This document shows, in pieces, positions 53,641 to 62,652 of a DNA stretch of 64,000 bases. This DNA comes from Bacteroidaceae bacterium (GTDB lineage: Bacteria > Bacteroidota > Bacteroidia > Bacteroidales > Bacteroidaceae): the NCBI GenBank assembly GCA_902362595.1, contig CABIXF010000015.1, positions 1 to 64,000 on the forward strand. The letters run 5' to 3'. The notes under the pieces are model-generated. The model had not been told where the DNA came from. It saw only the letters and a list, made by a program, of their open reading frames with translations, and did no database searches. Positions within the stretch are counted from its first letter, which is position 1, and each line of letters begins with the position of its first letter. The position numbers and the translations under genes were made by a program.

Positions 53641-54984
53641 TTAGCTTCGTTTGTCGCGGCAGTAGAGAGTGAGGACAAAAAGGAAGGTCAGCAGCTCGGA
53701 AACGGGGACGGCCAGCCAGATTCCCGGCACTCCGCATAGCAGGGGCATCAGCCAGAAGCAGAGTAGCACGAGGATAAATCCGCGCAGCAGGGTGATGGCC
53801 ATGGCAGGGCGGTCGCGTTCCACACTCTGGAAGTAGCCGATGGATACGATGTTGATGCCGAAGCATACGAAGCCGGAGGCAAACAGAGGAAGTCCTTCTA
53901 CGGCGAGGTCGTGTGCCGGATAGCGGCTGTCGATGAACCAGGAGGCTATTGGGGAAGAGAACAAGGCCGTGACGGCGAAAACGATGATGCCGCAGGAGAT
54001 GGCGGTCAGCAGGGCCAATCGGAAGGCTGCCCGCACGCGTTCCGGGTGTCCGGCTCCGAAGTTGTAGCTGAGAATAGGTTGGGCTGACTGGGCGATGGCG
54101 TTGTACACCATGAAGATGATGGGGAAGAAATAGCAGGCGATGCTGTAGGCGGCTACCCCGTCTTCACCCAGGTAGTGGATAAAAACGTAGTTCCCGGCAA
54201 ACATCATGGTGGCGATGGCTGCCTCGCAGAGGAAACTGGACAATCCCAGCTTGCACATATAGCCGGTGTTGCGGAGGGTGAGCCGCAGGCTTTTCCAGGA
54301 CAGCTTGACTTTACACAAACGGAGGACGCGCTGAGGCTGCATCAGATAAATCAGAATCATTGCGGCACCGACGATGTAGCCCAGACTGGTGGCCAGGGCG
54401 GCTCCGAACATGCCCCATTTGCAGATGAAGATAAACAGGTAGTCCAGGCCGATGTTGAGCAGGGCAGGGATGATGTTGCACACCATGGCGTAGTTGGGTG
54501 AGCCGTCCAGCCGCACGAAGAACATGCCCGAGCTCAGCAGGGCACTGAACACCAGGAAGGGTACGAACCAATACATGTATTCGGCGGCGAGAGGCAGCAG
54601 GCGGGGCGAGCTTCCCAGCAGTAAGGCTATTTTTTCCACATTGCAGAGAATGACAGCGGCGTAGGCGATGAGCAATAAGGAGGAAACTACGACAGCCTGC
54701 GTGATATTGATGCGGGCCACCTTTACTTTCCCTTGCGACAGGTGGATGGAGGCCACGACCGAGGCACCGATGCCGAACATCAGTCCCACGCCTGTATTAA
54801 TCAGGAAGAGGGGAGCTGTGATGTTGACGGCGGCCAGGGCATCGCTGCCGATGCCTTTTCCCACGAAGATGCCGTCGGTGATGATGAAGATGGCCGAGAA
54901 AATCATTCCCAGTACGGTAGGGATAAGTAATTTCCGGAATAATTTCGGAATGTCCATGCTTCCGAAGTCAATACTGTCTTTCAT
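53641..54984 (-). CDS. MATE-family efflux transporter
   Basis: Inner membrane antiporter of about 447 residues from the ATG at 54984 (MKDSIDFGSMDIPKLFRKLL). It has about 12 helices, with VLGMIFSAIFIITDGIFVGK, NTGVGLMFGIGASVVASIHL and YNFGAGHPERVRAAFRLALL as family segments. The longer in-frame start at 55047 is not an ATG. It forms a unit with the Crp/Fnr gene downstream and is divergent from another MATE gene at 55230. Confidence 0.9.
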   Translation of the reverse strand: MKDSIDFGSMDIPKLFRKLLIPTVLGMIFSAIFIITDGIFVGKGIGSDALAAVNITAPLFLINTGVGLMFGIGASVVASIHLSQGKVKVARINITQAVVVSSLLLIAYAAVILCNVEKIALLLGSSPRLLPLAAEYMYWFVPFLVFSALLSSGMFFVRLDGSPNYAMVCNIIPALLNIGLDYLFIFICKWGMFGAALATSLGYIVGAAMILIYLMQPQRVLRLCKVKLSWKSLRLTLRNTGYMCKLGLSSFLCEAAIATMMFAGNYVFIHYLGEDGVAAYSIACYFFPIIFMVYNAIAQSAQPILSYNFGAGHPERVRAAFRLALLTAISCGIIVFAVTALFSSPIASWFIDSRYPAHDLAVEGLPLFASGFVCFGINIVSIGYFQSVERDRPAMAITLLRGFILVLLCFWLMPLLCGVPGIWLAVPVSELLTFLFVLTLYCRDKRS

Positions 54985-55185
54985 GTCTTTTCTCTGTTTT
55001 TGCATTTGGCTGCGAAGGTAAGTCAATTCCGGCACTAAAAAATTCACAAATGATAATAAATCACTGCCTGAAAAGGGGTGTTTCGAAAACCTCTTTGTGT
55101 TTTTTCAGGGATGATTTAAGACAAAAAAGCGCTTCGAATTACCTTATTTAACGGGATGATTCTCTCTCGTTTCACAACTTTAGTG

Positions 55186-55193
55186 TACTTTTG
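55186..55193 (+). promoter_or_regulatory. Probable -7 box of the second MATE gene
   Basis: TACTTTTG. Transcription would start near 55198-55200, which excludes the TTG start at 55191 and favours the ATG at 55230. Confidence 0.55.
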
Positions 55194-55229
55194 CACACTT
55201 ATTATTTTTTGAGGATAACGAGAGAATAT

Positions 55230-56600
55230 ATGGCACAGTCGAGAGAGATGACATCAGGGCCGAGTCTGCCACTGATTTTGAATTTTACTTTTCCTTTGTT
55301 GTTGGGCAACCTGCTTCAGCAGACGTATTCGCTGGTGGATGCGGCCATTGTAGGACGATTCTTGGGAATCAATGCACTGGCTTCCGTAGGAGCCAGTACA
55401 TCGGTGGTCTTCCTGATACTGGGATTCTGTAATGGATGTTGCGGTGGTTTTGGTATTCCGGTGGCACAGAAGTTTGGGGCCCGCGATTATGTCACGATGC
55501 GGCGTTATGTGTCAGTCAGCTTGAAGCTGGCGGCCATGATGTCGGTGGCGGTGGCCATTGTCACGAGTCTGCTCTGCGGATTTATCCTACGTTCCATGCA
55601 GACACCTGAGAATATTTTTGAAGGGGCTTACATCTATCTGCTCATCACGTTTATCGGCGTACCGTGTACGTTTTTCTACAACCTGCTTTCCAGCATCATC
55701 CGTGCGTTGGGAGATAGCAAGACCCCGTTCTGGTTCCTGCTGTTCTCCACGTTGCTGAACATTGTACTCGATTTGTTCTGTATCCTGACGCTGGGATGGG
55801 GGGTAGCCGGAGCGGCCATTGCCACGGTTTTCTCGCAAGGACTTTCGGCTTTGCTGTGTTACATCTATATGTACCGCAAATTTGACATCTTGAAAACCGA
55901 GCCGTCCGACCGTCGTTTCCGGAAAGACTTGGCCCGTCAGCTTTTGTCCATCGGGGTGCCGATGGGCTTGCAGTTTTCCATTACGGCTATCGGCAGTATC
56001 ATGTTGCAGAGTGCGAACAATGCATTGGGTACGGCCTGTGTGGCTGCCTTCACCGCGGCCATGCGTATCAAGATGTTTGTGATGTGTCCGTTGGACAGTC
56101 TGGGTATGGCCATGGCCACGTATTCCGGACAGAACTATGGTGCCGGAAAGCCCGACCGCATCTGGATGGGTATCAAGTCGGCCACGCTGATGATGTTGGT
56201 CTATTCCGTAGCGATTGCCATTGTAATGTGGGGACTGGCCGACAAGTTTGCCTTGCTGTTCATTTCGCCCGATGAGACGGAGATTATGAAAGATACCGTG
56301 TTGTTCCTGCACATCAACACGTCTTTCTTCATCCTGCTGGGCTCGCTGAGTATTCTCCGCTATACCATTCAAGGGGCAGGCTATACGCGGCTGGCCATGT
56401 TTTCGGGTGTTTCAGAAATGGTGGCCCGTGTGTTGGTCAGCCTCTTCCTCGTACCGGCCTGGAAGTTCTGGGGCGTCTGCTTTGGCGACCCGACAGCCTG
56501 GCTGTTTGCCAACCTGTTCCTGGTGCCGGCTTTCATCTATGTGTACCGCCGCCTGAAGGAGATTGTGGTGAAGGAAAGACGGGTGCTCGTCAATTCCTGA
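55230..56600 (+). CDS. MATE-family efflux transporter
   Basis: Inner membrane antiporter of about 456 residues from the ATG at 55230 (MAQSREMTSGPSLPLILNFT). It shows the NorM/DinF-type pattern PLLLGNLLQQTYSLVDAAIV, with GFCNGCCGGFGIPVAQKFGA and SGQNYGAGKPDRI in the second half. It is divergent from the MATE at 53641-54984 and only moderately similar by eye, so this is not a recent tandem duplication. Its last 11 bases overlap the convergent SDR gene. Confidence 0.92.
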   Translation: MAQSREMTSGPSLPLILNFTFPLLLGNLLQQTYSLVDAAIVGRFLGINALASVGASTSVVFLILGFCNGCCGGFGIPVAQKFGARDYVTMRRYVSVSLKLAAMMSVAVAIVTSLLCGFILRSMQTPENIFEGAYIYLLITFIGVPCTFFYNLLSSIIRALGDSKTPFWFLLFSTLLNIVLDLFCILTLGWGVAGAAIATVFSQGLSALLCYIYMYRKFDILKTEPSDRRFRKDLARQLLSIGVPMGLQFSITAIGSIMLQSANNALGTACVAAFTAAMRIKMFVMCPLDSLGMAMATYSGQNYGAGKPDRIWMGIKSATLMMLVYSVAIAIVMWGLADKFALLFISPDETEIMKDTVLFLHINTSFFILLGSLSILRYTIQGAGYTRLAMFSGVSEMVARVLVSLFLVPAWKFWGVCFGDPTAWLFANLFLVPAFIYVYRRLKEIVVKERRVLVNS

Positions 56601-57333
56601 TGGGCAATCGTTTCCAGACGGTAGGCGGTATCAGGTGCCAGAGGGCTACCATGATACGGTAGCGCCAGTCGATGAGGGCGATGCGTTTCTTTTTCTCCAG
56701 GGCTCGCACGATGTGACGGGCTACTTTCTCCGTGGACATCAGCATGGGATAGTGCTTGCCATCGTTCAGCAGGCCGGTGGCCACGAATCCGGGCCGGATG
56801 TCGGTGAAGCGGATGGGGAGATGTTGCATGCAAGCCAGCTGTTCCAGGGAGTCGATGTAGATATTCTGGAAACGCTTGGTGGCGGAGTAGGCCGGGGCGG
56901 CTCCCAGTCCTTTGGTTCCGGCAATGGAGCTGATGACGGCGAGATGTCCTCCTTGTTGCCGGGCAAAATAACGGAACGCCGCGGTGACCATCCGTACGAA
57001 CCCCGTTCCGTTGGTTTCGAGCGTCTGAAGTTCGATGTCCGGTGCCAGTGTGTAATTCTGATGGCCAATGCCTGAGCAGTGCAGGTAGAGGTCCATTCCT
57101 CCCATTTCTTCTATCAGTTCCTGCAGGCGGTCGGGTGCATCCGCCTGACAAATGTCGATGGCCCGGATGTGGATGCGGTCCGGAGCCAACTGCTGCAATT
57201 CTTTCAGTTTTTCTTCGCGTCGGCCTGCCAGTCCGAGTATCCATCCCTTTTGGAGCAGTTGCAAGGCCGTTTCTTTTCCGATGCCGGAAGTGGCCCCTAC
57301 GATGAGGGCCCGCTGGATAGGTTTCTTTTTCAT
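56590..57333 (-). CDS. Short-chain dehydrogenase/reductase (SDR)
   Basis: NAD(P)-dependent oxidoreductase of 247 residues. The cofactor motif is GATSGIGKE near residue 13, and the acidic or basic residue after strand 2 lies in LAGRREEKL, with Arg suggesting NADP. The catalytic Ser lies in AVISSIAGTKG and YSATK is the YxxxK. It is followed by DIRPGFVATGLLND. Its ATG overlaps the stop of the helicase gene upstream by one base (TGATG), so it is translationally coupled to it. The substrate is unknown. Confidence 0.92.
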   Translation of the reverse strand: MKKKPIQRALIVGATSGIGKETALQLLQKGWILGLAGRREEKLKELQQLAPDRIHIRAIDICQADAPDRLQELIEEMGGMDLYLHCSGIGHQNYTLAPDIELQTLETNGTGFVRMVTAAFRYFARQQGGHLAVISSIAGTKGLGAAPAYSATKRFQNIYIDSLEQLACMQHLPIRFTDIRPGFVATGLLNDGKHYPMLMSTEKVARHIVRALEKKKRIALIDWRYRIMVALWHLIPPTVWKRLPIRN

Positions 57334-60300
57334 CAGTTGGTACGTATTTCATAAAGGAACTCCTGTGAAAGCGGAAGTCCTTCGGTAGGGTTACAATGGA
57401 TTTTTCCGTACAGGGGCATCTGCGGTTGGAGCGGTTTCAGCTCCGGTGAAAGATGGTTGCAGAAGGCCGTATAGGAATGGTTGTTCCTGCAAGGTCCTGC
57501 ATCGTCACGATATACCAATACGTAGTGGTTCAGGGGACGGGCATGCACCAATTGGTTGATTTGCAGGGCCAGGTTGCGTGCTTCCCGCGGCGCAATGCGG
57601 TCGAACAGGCTGGAGAGATTGAATATCACCAGCTCGGTCAGTACCGAGTGTGCCTGCCAGAATGCTGGTTTCACAGCCGATAACCGAGGATACGAGCTTG
57701 TCTGAATGTGCTTGTAGGCAGAGGCCTGGAAGAAGGTTTCGGCAGTTTTCCCCATCTCCTGCAACGGATAGATATCCACGTAGGTCAGGTCCAGGTGAGG
57801 CAGGGAACGGCACACATCGGCAAAGGCCAGTCCCGAAGCACCCGCCTCATAGGACAGGTCACAGAACACTACCCGGCCAGAGACTTTCCGAATCAGGTCG
57901 TATAGCCAGTTGCCGCTTCCGGTGAAGAGGGCCTGTGCCGCCGCATATTGTTTCCGCAGATAGAAATAGTTGTATGCTTGGCAGAAGGTTTGCGGAGTCA
58001 TTTCTTCGGGCAGGGCACGGAAGTCGCACCGGCCGTAAGCCGTGACTTCGCGGTAGTGGGCCTCGTTCGCCTCCCAATTCTGCGGAGGCGGAACCAGTTG
58101 CTCGAAAGCCTGCTGGAAGTGGGCGGGCAAGGAATAGCTTCCTTCCTCCAGTTCCCAGTTCCGGCGGTAAGACGGGAGGGTGAAATTGCCTTGACAGAAC
58201 GATTCGGCATCCGTTTCCAGGTAACCGTTGTGCAGGCGGATGTATTCCAGCAGTTTGTAGAACGTGATATTGGCCCCGAGAATGTGCGGGTTGCCGGTCA
58301 GCAGCAGTTGCTTGCGGGCCCGGGTAAGCGCCACGTTCAGCTTGCGGTCTATCAGGAAAGCACCTTCTTGAAACGTATTGGCTGTCAGGAAATTGAGCTG
58401 ACTGAAATTCTGTACGGTGAACGAATAGATAATTACATCCCGCTGGCTGCCTTGGTAGCGTTCCACCGTGTCGATGGAGATGTTCAGCAAGTCGGGCAGT
58501 TGGAGGCGGGCTATTTCTTTCCGAATCATGGCAATCTGGTTGCGGTAGGGCACGATGACGCCTACCGTCCGGTTGGGGTCGAAATGAGATTCCGTCAGGC
58601 GGTAGATGTGGGCCAGCAGGGTGGCCACGATGCGGGCTTCGTGCGGGTTGGTCTTGTCGGAACCGCTGAGACTTTCGGGGGCTTCTGCTGGGATGAAGAC
58701 CATTCTCCGTTCCAGCAGCAGGCGGTCGATGGGGTCTTGAGCGGTCAGTCCGGCTGAGTAGGGTGTTTCTTCTAGCTGGTGGGGGAGCGGCACGCACTCC
58801 AGTTGTTCCTGGTAGTAGAAGGTCTGGTTGGGGAACTCGGCAATGGCCGGGTGCATGCGTCCTTGCTGGCGGAGGACACTGCGGCAAGTGTCAGGACTCG
58901 ACTTGTATAGGCGTTCAAAGAGAGAGTTGCGGCAGTCCTCCAGTCCGATTTGTCGTAGGAGCGGGTCGGTGACAGCTGCTTCTTCGGCACTTTGCTGGGC
59001 GATGGCCGGAAGCTGCTTGTAGTCACCCACCAGTACGAACTTGTCGATGGCGTTATGCTGCTGGTGGCGGGCCGAGAGGATACCAATCAGGTCGGGTTCC
59101 AGTATCTGCGAGGCTTCGTCGATAAGCGCCAGCTGGAAATGCTTCAACGTGAAGAGGTTGAGTCGGCTGTTGAGGGAGGTCGTCGTACTTACGAAGATAC
59201 GGGTGCGGTCGATTTTCTGCCGGATGTCGGTCAGCTTGGGACAGTCGGCCAGGCTGTGCTTCAGCAGGTAAGGCACGAAACGCTTGTCGCACGACAGTTC
59301 GCTGCCGATGCGGATGAACGGGGTTTTCTCGGCAATACCGGAATCGAGGAGCATGCTGCAGATTTCATCCACTGCCCGGTTGGTGTACGACAGGAGCAGG
59401 ATGGACGTATCCGGTTCGCTCAGGGCTTCTTCCACCATATAGCGCAGGGCACACGAAGTCTTTCCGGTACCCGGAGGACCTACCAGTAGGAAGTAGTTCT
59501 TGGCTTGTTTCTCTTTCCGGATGAGTTCGTTGAAACGGCCGTATTCACCGTTCAAAGTGATTTCCTCCTCTTTCAGTTCAGGAGCACGTACACCTAACAG
59601 CAATTCTTTCCGGTCGGCACAGGCGGACAGAAAGGCGTACAGTCCGCGGAACCCGTTATTGGCCGAGGTATCGGAAAAATCATGTTCGATGGCGAAAAGG
59701 TCGTCTCCGCCCCCGATAATATCTTTGTTCTGCTGTCCGTTGCGCAAGACCAGTGTCATGCGGTCCGGATGCAGTTCCAGGATGTTTCCCTTCATGAGAA
59801 TGTGTTTCCGCAGGTCGGGTTCTCCCTGGTAGGAATACAAAATCACCATGTCGCCCGTCCGGAAATTAGGCAGGAAGTCTTCTTCCTGTGTAGGAATGTG
59901 CAGTTCGATGAGGTCGTATCCTTTGCCTGGTCCGCTGCTTTGTTTCTGCAGAATGGTCAGTCCCAGCAGGATGTTGCCAGCCTCCAGTTTCTCGTGCAGT
60001 GGGATGTGCCAGTTACCGGCAAACCCGTGCGAGGCATCGCTGTTTCCTCCGGTCTTGCTGAGAATCTGTTCCTTTGCCACGAACGTGAAGTAACGGTTGA
60101 AGTACGCCCGTTCCAGCGGGGTACAGCGTTTCAGGGTATTGATGGCTGTCTGCAACTGTGGTTCCTGGTAGTCGTTCCACAGCTTTCCGCCTACCTGCAA
60201 CTCGTTCAGCAGGTCGGTGCTGAGGGAATCCACCACCTCGCCGATGCCTCCTTCGCCCAGCTGCATCTCGTTGTGCACGATGTAGTTGCGGAGCTTGATG

Positions 60301-61583
60301 CTTTCCCGGAACAGGTTTTCGGCAAAATGCTCCAGCAGCAGTCCGTCGGCATACTTGGAATAGAGCAGGAAGGTCTGCATGTGTTCCGTTTCCTGTCCGA
60401 AATTGTATCGCAGCACGCCCTGATAGAGCATCATCTGGATGAAATGGTCCTCCTTGTGGCGGTGGTTGTATTCGTCGCGCTTCCCGGCCTTTTGTTCGAT
60501 GAGCACCTGAAAGTCTTTCTGCATCATGTCCACACGTCCTTGCAGCCCTAATTTTTCGCAGATGAAAGAGGCTTCGAGCAGGGTATTCTTCTTGTTGAAA
60601 TGCTGGATGTTGCGGGGCAGCACGTCGTGTACAAACGAGCGGATGTTCATCATCTGGGCTTGCGCCTGGGCATGGAAATCGGCCGGAATCTGACAGGTAC
60701 AGAAATCAAGGGCCGAGGCGGCAAAGAATTTCTGGATGCTACGCGGGTAGGTGACCGGCTCCTGGGGCTGTTCGTTGATGTAGTCGTCGAGAAACTGGCT
60801 GGCCAGGTTACCCATCAGGATGGGAGCCGTATGGGCTCTCGGCTTGATTTTATTCATGAAATAGTTGAGCGGGTGGTGGCCGTATTCCCGGAAGCAGGCC
60901 GCCAGCGAACTGATGTCAATCAAGTAGTCGGGATGGATGACGATAAGGTTCGGAATGTAATGGTTCTCTTCGTCCACCCGCACATCGAGCAGGTTCAGGG
61001 GCAGGTTCTCCGTCAGCAGTTCTTTCAGATACAGCAAATCGCCCTGATAGCCTCCTTTGGCATAGTTGATGATGATGAAGGGATCAGTATCACTGTCGGT
61101 GGCTGCAAATATCTGAGTATCGTTCCAACTGGTCACGGAAGCCCGCACGTAAGGAATGTGCGACAGGCGTGTGCCTTGATAGGGACGGTTGGAGTGAGGG
61201 ATTTCCGGAAGAATGGAAGCCGGAATGTCTTCTTCAAAGCCCAGCGAGACAAAGCGTACCAGGGCACGCAGGTCGTAAAGGTATTCCTGCATGTCGGCCT
61301 GAAAATGGTCGCCCATGGCAGCGTTGCAGTTGCGGCGCATGGTCTGGATGGCATACCGGTCGGAGGGAGTCATCTTTTTCTCCTTGCAGATGTAGTCCAG
61401 ACGAGAAAACAAGTTGGCAAAGGAAAGGGTGACCCCCGTGGTCAGTTCATAACAAGCCTGCTCCAGTACTTTGTGGAGCAGGATGTATTTGGCTTGTAAA
61501 TTGTCGGGAGCAGCCGTCGGCTGACGGTGAATCTGTTCGATGCGATGGAACAGATCGAAAGATTGGAGTTCTATACGGGACAT
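57333..61583 (-). CDS. Dna2-like nuclease / SF1 helicase with degenerate Rossmann-type tail
   Basis: Large protein of about 1416 residues from the ATG at 61583 (MSRIELQSFDLFH). A PD-(D/E)xK nuclease-like domain lies near 340-400: GRVDMM (Asp), VLIEQKAGK (ExK) and FIQMMLYQG (Gln), as in Cas4/Dna2. A superfamily 1 Upf1-like helicase follows: GPPGTGKTS near 703, IDEASQILEPD near 826, VGDYKQLPAIAQQ, TVERYQGSQRDVI and LNVALTRARKQ. The last 230 residues look like a degenerate methyltransferase-type Rossmann fold (VVFCDLSYEAGASGLAF, LTYVDIYP, ELVIFNLSSLFDRI). It is central in a three-gene unit with a lipoprotein (22 bases upstream of this ATG) and an SDR. DNA repair or defence are both possible. Confidence 0.88.
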   Translation of the reverse strand: MSRIELQSFDLFHRIEQIHRQPTAAPDNLQAKYILLHKVLEQACYELTTGVTLSFANLFSRLDYICKEKKMTPSDRYAIQTMRRNCNAAMGDHFQADMQEYLYDLRALVRFVSLGFEEDIPASILPEIPHSNRPYQGTRLSHIPYVRASVTSWNDTQIFAATDSDTDPFIIINYAKGGYQGDLLYLKELLTENLPLNLLDVRVDEENHYIPNLIVIHPDYLIDISSLAACFREYGHHPLNYFMNKIKPRAHTAPILMGNLASQFLDDYINEQPQEPVTYPRSIQKFFAASALDFCTCQIPADFHAQAQAQMMNIRSFVHDVLPRNIQHFNKKNTLLEASFICEKLGLQGRVDMMQKDFQVLIEQKAGKRDEYNHRHKEDHFIQMMLYQGVLRYNFGQETEHMQTFLLYSKYADGLLLEHFAENLFRESIKLRNYIVHNEMQLGEGGIGEVVDSLSTDLLNELQVGGKLWNDYQEPQLQTAINTLKRCTPLERAYFNRYFTFVAKEQILSKTGGNSDASHGFAGNWHIPLHEKLEAGNILLGLTILQKQSSGPGKGYDLIELHIPTQEEDFLPNFRTGDMVILYSYQGEPDLRKHILMKGNILELHPDRMTLVLRNGQQNKDIIGGGDDLFAIEHDFSDTSANNGFRGLYAFLSACADRKELLLGVRAPELKEEEITLNGEYGRFNELIRKEKQAKNYFLLVGPPGTGKTSCALRYMVEEALSEPDTSILLLSYTNRAVDEICSMLLDSGIAEKTPFIRIGSELSCDKRFVPYLLKHSLADCPKLTDIRQKIDRTRIFVSTTTSLNSRLNLFTLKHFQLALIDEASQILEPDLIGILSARHQQHNAIDKFVLVGDYKQLPAIAQQSAEEAAVTDPLLRQIGLEDCRNSLFERLYKSSPDTCRSVLRQQGRMHPAIAEFPNQTFYYQEQLECVPLPHQLEETPYSAGLTAQDPIDRLLLERRMVFIPAEAPESLSGSDKTNPHEARIVATLLAHIYRLTESHFDPNRTVGVIVPYRNQIAMIRKEIARLQLPDLLNISIDTVERYQGSQRDVIIYSFTVQNFSQLNFLTANTFQEGAFLIDRKLNVALTRARKQLLLTGNPHILGANITFYKLLEYIRLHNGYLETDAESFCQGNFTLPSYRRNWELEEGSYSLPAHFQQAFEQLVPPPQNWEANEAHYREVTAYGRCDFRALPEEMTPQTFCQAYNYFYLRKQYAAAQALFTGSGNWLYDLIRKVSGRVVFCDLSYEAGASGLAFADVCRSLPHLDLTYVDIYPLQEMGKTAETFFQASAYKHIQTSSYPRLSAVKPAFWQAHSVLTELVIFNLSSLFDRIAPREARNLALQINQLVHARPLNHYVLVYRDDAGPCRNNHSYTAFCNHLSPELKPLQPQMPLYGKIHCNPTEGLPLSQEFLYEIRTN

Positions 61584-61605
61584 GTGCAAAAAGGGCAGGC
61601 CGGCG

Positions 61606-62421
61606 TTACTGTTTAATTAAGTGATAGATACGGTAAGCCTTGGTGAGTCCGTTGAATTCTCCTTTGTACTGGTCAGTCACGTCTTCCTTGATGAGGCAAA
61701 CTGTGTTTGTACTTTCAGCGGATTCGGACGCTGCCGTCCCTTCAGCTGTCGTTTCGTTTTCAAACAGCATGAAGGTATATTGCTGCTTGGTGCTTCCCGC
61801 CATGGTAGCCTCAATGCGCAGATAGGGTTCTCCTGTATCTTCTGTATATTTGAGGGTACGTTCAAAAATGCCAAGCTGATAGTTACCTGTGCTGTTCGGG
61901 AAAATTCTCAGTTCCCCATACGACTGGGAAGCATCTGAATAGATGAAGGAAAAGCGTCCTTCTGCCTGGAGAGGGGATTCCTCTAGGATGCGTGCCTTTA
62001 AGGTCGATTCGTCTCCTTTGGTGAGGTTATCGCCTTCCACTTCTGCTTCCAAGCTTTCCACCCGGTATTCATCTGTAGGATTGCTGACCAAGATAGATAC
62101 GGTGTAGCTGTTTCCTTTCCGGTCGGAAATGGTGGTAGAGGTCTGACCGATGCTGACCGGAAGGAAGGTCAGGGTTTCTCCATCGTAGCGGTAGTCCGCA
62201 ATGGTGGCATCTCCGTTTTTGAGGGTGTAGTTCCCATCTCCTCCCCGGATGAAGAATTTTTCGCCTGTGCTGAACAGACTGAGTTCTATCGTGCCGTCGG
62301 TTATTTTTTGCTGGTTGTCCACGCTGACGAGGTAAATCGGACCATCATCGTTTTTGCAGGCTGCGAAGAGCAGGATGCAGGTTGTCAGGAACATTCCTTG
62401 AATAAATTGCATGAGTTTCAT
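61606..62421 (-). CDS. Hypothetical lipoprotein
   Basis: Lipoprotein of 271 residues. The lipobox is FAAC (Cys22) after MKLMQFIQGMFLTTCILL. The mature part is beta-rich and begins KNDDGPIYLVSVDNQQK. It has a bacterial Ig-like first section (FIRGGDGNYTLKNGDATIAD and VSILVSNPTDEY), then a second beta domain with FSFIYSDASQSYGELRIFP. It is the first gene before the Dna2-like helicase, with a 10-base perfect inverted repeat around its promoter. Partnership of a surface lipoprotein with a cytosolic nuclease-helicase would be odd and may be only shared transcription. Confidence 0.75.
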   Translation of the reverse strand: MKLMQFIQGMFLTTCILLFAACKNDDGPIYLVSVDNQQKITDGTIELSLFSTGEKFFIRGGDGNYTLKNGDATIADYRYDGETLTFLPVSIGQTSTTISDRKGNSYTVSILVSNPTDEYRVESLEAEVEGDNLTKGDESTLKARILEESPLQAEGRFSFIYSDASQSYGELRIFPNSTGNYQLGIFERTLKYTEDTGEPYLRIEATMAGSTKQQYTFMLFENETTAEGTAASESAESTNTVCLIKEDVTDQYKGEFNGLTKAYRIYHLIKQ

Positions 62422-62460
62422 AAGTCGTATAGTTGAATTCTTGCTTCAAATATACGACTT
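62422..62460 (-). promoter_or_regulatory. Inverted repeat around the -7 box of the lipoprotein gene
   Basis: Perfect 10-base arms AAGTCGTATA (62422-62431) and TATACGACTT (62451-62460). The -7 box TATATTTG (reading leftwards, 62454-62447) overlaps the right arm, and the left arm touches the start codon. It looks like an operator. Confidence 0.55.
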
Positions 62461-62543
62461 TTTGGGGATTTATGAAGGGTATGTAGCAAAAACTAAGGTT
62501 AGTCCGTCTGGCTTCTTCATGTAAAAGCGGCCGTGACTGTCTG

Positions 62544-62629
62544 AGTACTTCCCTTGCAGTACTCTAGTACTCCCTCGGCAGTACTGTAGTACTTCCTTTG
62601 CAGTACTGCAGTACTTCCTAGGAAGTACT
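62544..62629. repeat. Array of eight AGTACT palindromes, 22-base period
   Basis: AGTACT starts at 62544, 62558, 62566, 62580, 62588, 62602, 62610 and 62624, with spacings alternating 14 and 8 (period 22). The longer spacer resembles TCCYTTGC. It lies between the P-ATPase stop (62653) and the lipoprotein promoter. Confidence 0.9.
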
Positions 62630-62652
62630 GGAATCAGATAAAGTGCTTTCAA

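Noticed and set aside
53641..56600. The two divergent MATE genes as a recent duplication
   Set aside because: The sequences differ widely by eye; they share only family-level motifs.
62544..62629. CRISPR or coding repeat in the AGTACT array
   Set aside because: No spacers, strict short period, and the 60-codon frame across 62470-62652 is explained by the repeat itself.
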